Assembly: GCA_021787175.1 (NCBI GenBank)
Contig: JAJYMF010000139.1
Coordinates: forward strand, 1 to 6,953
Origin: Pseudomonadota bacterium
GTDB lineage: Bacteria > Pseudomonadota > Gammaproteobacteria > Xanthomonadales > Rhodanobacteraceae
Length of the DNA: 6,953 bases
Reading direction: 5' to 3'
In this document: positions 4,930 through 6,953 of the stretch, in pieces
Layout: every line of letters starts with the position of its first letter
How positions within the stretch are numbered: the first letter of the stretch is position 1
Notes under the pieces: model-generated
Told to the model about the DNA's origin: nothing
Seen by the model: only the letters and a program-made list of their open reading frames with translations
The model's database searches: none
Made by a program: the position numbers and the translations under genes

Positions 4930-6269
4930 ATGCCGTAGGCCTTGCGCAGCAGGCTCAGCGGATGCTCGGCGACGGGCGCATCGCCGAGACCGTGGGCGAT
5001 GTGCGCGCCGGCCATCGGGCAGTCGCTGGTGAAGTGCGCGGGCTCTTCCTGGCGCACGCGCGCTTCCACCGGCTTGGCGATCTTGCGCGAGATCGGATAG
5101 GTCGCGGTCTTGACGCCGTAGGTGCCGTCGTGGCCCGAACAGCGCTCGATGGTGGCGATCTCGGTGTCCGGGATCAGCGCCAGGATCTCGCGCGTCTTCG
5201 GGCCGATGTTCTGTACGCGCTGGTGGCAGGCCGCCTGCCAGGCGACCTTGCCCAGCGGATGGCGGAAATCGGTGCGCAACCTGCCGGCGCGGTGGCGCTC
5301 CATCAGGTACTCGAACGGATCGAAGAAGTGCTTTTTGACCCGCTGCACGTCGGCGTCGTCGGGGAACATCAGCGGCAGCTCCTGCTTGAACATCAGCACG
5401 CAGGAGGGGATCGCGGCGGTGAGGTCGTAACCTTCGCGCACCGCGGCGGCCAGGACGGGGATGTTCTGCTCTTTGTACTTCGCCACGCTGTCGAGGTCGC
5501 CCAGCTCCAGCTTGGGCATGCCGCAGCAGACCTCGCGCGCGACCAGCCTGCTGGGGACGCCATTGTGTTCCAGCACGGCGTGCAGATCCTCGACCACGCC
5601 GGGCTCGGACACGTTGCAGTAGCAGGTGGCGAAGATCGCCAGCTTGCCGCGCGTACGCCCGGCAGGTTCCGCGCTGCCGGTCGCGGCGGCGCGCTTGAGC
5701 CGCTTGCGCGCGGTCGCGCTGTGGTAGGTCGGCACACGCGCGTCGGGATGCACGCCCAGCGTCTTGTCGAGCAGCCTGCGCGCGGTGGCGTTGCGGTTGG
5801 CCGCGTTGACCACCTCGACGACGACCGGGATCGACGCGAACCGCCCCACTGCGGTGGTGCTGGACAGCACCCTGGCCTTGAACGATGCGCCCTCGGCGCG
5901 AAAGTGCTGCGCCTTGGCGCGCAGCATCAGGTGCGGGAAGTCCACGTTCCACGCATGCGGCGGCACATACGGGCACTTGGTCTGATAGCACAGGTCGCAC
6001 AGGTAGCAGTGCTCGACGACCTTGGCGTAGTCGGACTTGGCGACGCCGTCGACCTCCATGGTGCTGGATTCGTCGATCAGGTCGAACAGGGTCGGGAAGG
6101 CATGGCACAGGCTGACGCAGCGGCGGCAGCCGTGACAGATGTCGAACACGCGCTCGAGTTCGCTCTCCAGCGCTTCCTGGTCGTAGAAACCCGGCTCGGT
6201 CCAGCCCAGCGGGTGGCGCGTCGGCGCTTCCAGATTGCCCTCGCGGGACAGCGTGCGGGTGTCTGCCAT
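4926..6269 (-). CDS. GlpC/HdrD-like iron-sulfur protein with two CCG-type domains
   Basis: This 447-residue protein is probably a cytoplasmic electron carrier or oxidoreductase subunit related to GlpC and heterodisulfide reductase HdrD. Two [4Fe-4S] motifs are visible: C45, C48, C51, C55 (CHGCRRCVSLC) and C88, C91, C94, C99 (CYLCDLCYQTKCP), the second with one extra residue before the last cysteine. Two cysteine-rich CCG-type domains follow. The first has ATCYCN...EPG and EVCCGMPKLELGD; the second has ACHQRVQNIGPK and ERCSGHDGTYG, with CSG in place of CCG as in GlpC. No membrane span or flavin domain is present, so it needs partners. The ATG at 6269 has AAGGA eight bases upstream and is preferred to a TTG seven codons earlier. 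It follows the rubrerythrin gene by 88 bp and may donate electrons to it, since that rubrerythrin lacks its own rubredoxin domain. Confidence 0.9.
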   Translation of the reverse strand: MADTRTLSREGNLEAPTRHPLGWTEPGFYDQEALESELERVFDICHGCRRCVSLCHAFPTLFDLIDESSTMEVDGVAKSDYAKVVEHCYLCDLCYQTKCPYVPPHAWNVDFPHLMLRAKAQHFRAEGASFKARVLSSTTAVGRFASIPVVVEVVNAANRNATARRLLDKTLGVHPDARVPTYHSATARKRLKRAAATGSAEPAGRTRGKLAIFATCYCNVSEPGVVEDLHAVLEHNGVPSRLVAREVCCGMPKLELGDLDSVAKYKEQNIPVLAAAVREGYDLTAAIPSCVLMFKQELPLMFPDDADVQRVKKHFFDPFEYLMERHRAGRLRTDFRHPLGKVAWQAACHQRVQNIGPKTREILALIPDTEIATIERCSGHDGTYGVKTATYPISRKIAKPVEARVRQEEPAHFTSDCPMAGAHIAHGLGDAPVAEHPLSLLRKAYGI

Positions 6270-6277
6270 GGTGCCAT

Positions 6278-6282
6278 TCCTT
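6278..6282 (-). promoter_or_regulatory. Ribosome binding site of the Fe-S protein gene
   Basis: The minus strand reads AAGGA eight bases before the ATG at 6269, favouring that ATG over the in-frame TTG at 6290. Confidence 0.65.
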
Positions 6283-6323
6283 GCGTGCAACGGGCCGCCA
6301 CGGCGTCACCGTGGGGGTGCGGC

Positions 6324-6349
6324 AGGCCGCGCGAGCAGGCGCGCGGCCC
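6324..6349 (-). terminator. GC-rich hairpin between the rubrerythrin and Fe-S genes
   Basis: A perfect 9-bp stem, plus strand GGCCGCGCG (6325-6333) and CGCGCGGCC (6340-6348), encloses a six-base loop. It begins about ten bases after the rubrerythrin stop codon in the transcript. No U tract follows, so it is more likely a partial terminator or an mRNA-stabilising stem that lets the first gene be expressed above the second. A wider pairing of CGGGCCGC (6291-6298) with GCGGCCCG (6343-6350) is an alternative fold. Confidence 0.5.
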
Positions 6350-6357
6350 GGCGCGAT

Positions 6358-6777
6358 TTACTTGATCTCGTCCAGTGCGCGCTGGAAGCGGTTGGCGTGC
6401 GAGCGCTCGGCCTTGGCCAGCGTCTCGAACCAGTCGGCGATCTCGTCGAAGCCTTCGCTGCGCGCGGCCTTGGCCATGCCCGGGTACATGTCGGTGTACT
6501 CGTGGGTCTCGCCGGCGATCGCGCTCTTGAGGTTGTCGTTGGTGGCGCCGAACGGCAGGCCGGTGGCCGGATCGCCGCACTGCTCGAGGTACTCGAGATG
6601 GCCGTGGGCATGGCCGGTCTCGCCCTCGGCGGTGGAGCGGAACACCGCGGCGACATCGTTGTAGCCCTCGACGTCGGCCTTCTGTGCGAAGTACAGATAG
6701 CGGCGGTTGGCCTGCGACTCGCCGGCGAACGCGTACTTCAGGTTTTCTTCGGTCTTGGAGCCCTTGAGCTTGCTCAT
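6358..6777 (-). CDS. Rubrerythrin, short form with diiron domain only
   Basis: Rubrerythrins reduce hydrogen peroxide to water at a diiron centre in a four-helix bundle. This 139-residue protein has all expected ligands: E20 (AGESQANRRY), E53 and H56 (EGETGH), E90 and E93 (GETHEY), and E124 and H127 (KAERSH). The usual C-terminal rubredoxin domain with its CxxC pairs is missing; the chain ends at ALDEIK just after the last helix. An external electron donor is therefore needed, and the Fe-S protein encoded next is the obvious candidate by position. The ATG at 6777 is preceded by GAGGT at a spacing of six, and the family-conserved sequence starts within ten residues. The longer frame to 6882 is untranslated leader. 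The single cysteine, C67, is not part of a metal site I recognise. Confidence 0.94.
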   Translation of the reverse strand: MSKLKGSKTEENLKYAFAGESQANRRYLYFAQKADVEGYNDVAAVFRSTAEGETGHAHGHLEYLEQCGDPATGLPFGATNDNLKSAIAGETHEYTDMYPGMAKAARSEGFDEIADWFETLAKAERSHANRFQRALDEIK

Positions 6778-6783
6778 GGTGTC

Positions 6784-6788
6784 ACCTC
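6784..6788 (-). promoter_or_regulatory. Ribosome binding site of the rubrerythrin gene
   Basis: The minus strand reads GAGGT six bases before the ATG at 6777, a strong site that fixes this start. Confidence 0.75.
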
Positions 6789-6811
6789 GTGGCGGCGGCT
6801 GGGGGTGGTCC

Positions 6812-6830
6812 TGATCGACGCGGTCGATCA
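6812..6830. promoter_or_regulatory. Perfect 8-3-8 palindrome upstream of rubrerythrin, candidate operator
   Basis: TGATCGACGCGGTCGATCA is an exact inverted repeat of 8 bp arms around a GCG centre, 35 to 53 bp before the rubrerythrin start. Its size and symmetry fit a dimeric repressor or activator site, and its position fits the promoter or early leader. It could instead act as an RNA hairpin. No known operator was recognised. Confidence 0.5.
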
Positions 6831-6903
6831 AGCCCGTGGAATGTAACGCCGCGGTGGCGGAGTGGGAAATCAACTCCGGCAATGGCTGCGATAGCGTCTG
6901 TCT

Positions 6904-6953
6904 ATGTCGCTGTCCGCCGCGTCCGCCGCGGGCGCGGCGCTTCGGCGTCGACG
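6904..6953 (+). CDS. Possible start of a divergent gene (partial, 3' end outside the window)
   Basis: An ATG at 6904 opens a frame that stays open for 16 codons to the window edge, beginning MSLSAASAAGAALRRR. Early codons end in G or C, as in the window's genes. No ribosome binding site is seen, so the start is uncertain; initiation near a GATAGC sequence on a leaderless message is conceivable. If real, it would share the roughly 126-bp divergent promoter region with the rubrerythrin gene and could encode its regulator, but nothing visible shows that. Confidence 0.3.
   Translation, partial: MSLSAASAAGAALRRR

Noticed and set aside
4656..6365. Plus-strand open frame of more than 560 codons opposite the Fe-S gene
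   Set aside because: It mirrors the Fe-S protein gene on the other strand, whose Fe-S and CCG motifs are unmistakable. Its translation is low-complexity and rich in Ala, Gly, Arg and Val.
1..6953. tRNA, rRNA or riboswitch genes
   Set aside because: I saw no cloverleaf, rRNA core sequence or known riboswitch motif on either strand. The non-coding stretches are short and accounted for.

Overview
The window is GC-rich and gene-dense. Apart from two clipped genes at its edges, every gene lies on the minus strand. Codon third positions are mostly G/C. The protein set (an MsrB of the type with a CxG instead of a Cys-containing GCGWPSF motif, a bufferin operon, a rubrerythrin/DUF3501 module) and two REP-like elements built on GTAGCCCGGATG...CATCCGGGCTAC suggest a gammaproteobacterium of the Xanthomonadales (Lysobacteraceae or Rhodanobacteraceae). 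This assignment is an inference from sequence style, not a marker-based identification.

Read in the direction of transcription (from high to low coordinates), there are two blocks. Block 1 (6777 to 4082) encodes a short diiron rubrerythrin with no rubredoxin domain, a large GlpC/HdrD-like protein with two [4Fe-4S] motifs and two CCG-type domains, and a DUF3501 protein. An 88-bp gap containing a strong GC hairpin separates the first two genes. A 262-bp gap containing a REP-like repeat separates the second and third. The block looks like a peroxide-reduction module, in which the Fe-S protein could pass electrons to the rubrerythrin.

Block 2 (3683 to 73) is a bufferin-type operon of ribosomally made, modified peptides. 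It holds a secreted four-cysteine DUF2282 precursor (bufA), the DUF692/MNIO multinuclear iron oxidase (bufB), its DUF2063 partner (bufC) and a DoxX-family membrane protein. These are followed in the same direction by msrA and msrB, the two stereospecific methionine sulfoxide reductases. Within bufA-bufB-bufC-doxX the genes are 11 bp apart, overlap by 26 bp and overlap as ATGA. msrA follows after 95 bp and msrB after 13 bp. The whole block reads as a metal/oxidative stress programme: a copper-binding modified peptide is exported to the envelope and oxidised methionines are repaired.

Between the blocks (3684 to 4081) lie the bufA leader, a truncated ORF remnant and one of two 127-bp direct repeats. 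The two repeats are about 91% identical and bracket the DUF3501 gene. Each begins, in the sense of transcription, at the stop codon of the gene upstream. The edges carry the last 25 codons of a plus-strand gene (ending at 79, convergent with and overlapping msrB) and a possible start of a divergent plus-strand gene at 6904.

The most interesting items are the bufferin operon with msrAB attached, a perfect 13-bp hairpin inside the first codons of bufB, the repeats tied to stop codons, and a perfect 8-3-8 palindrome in front of the rubrerythrin gene.
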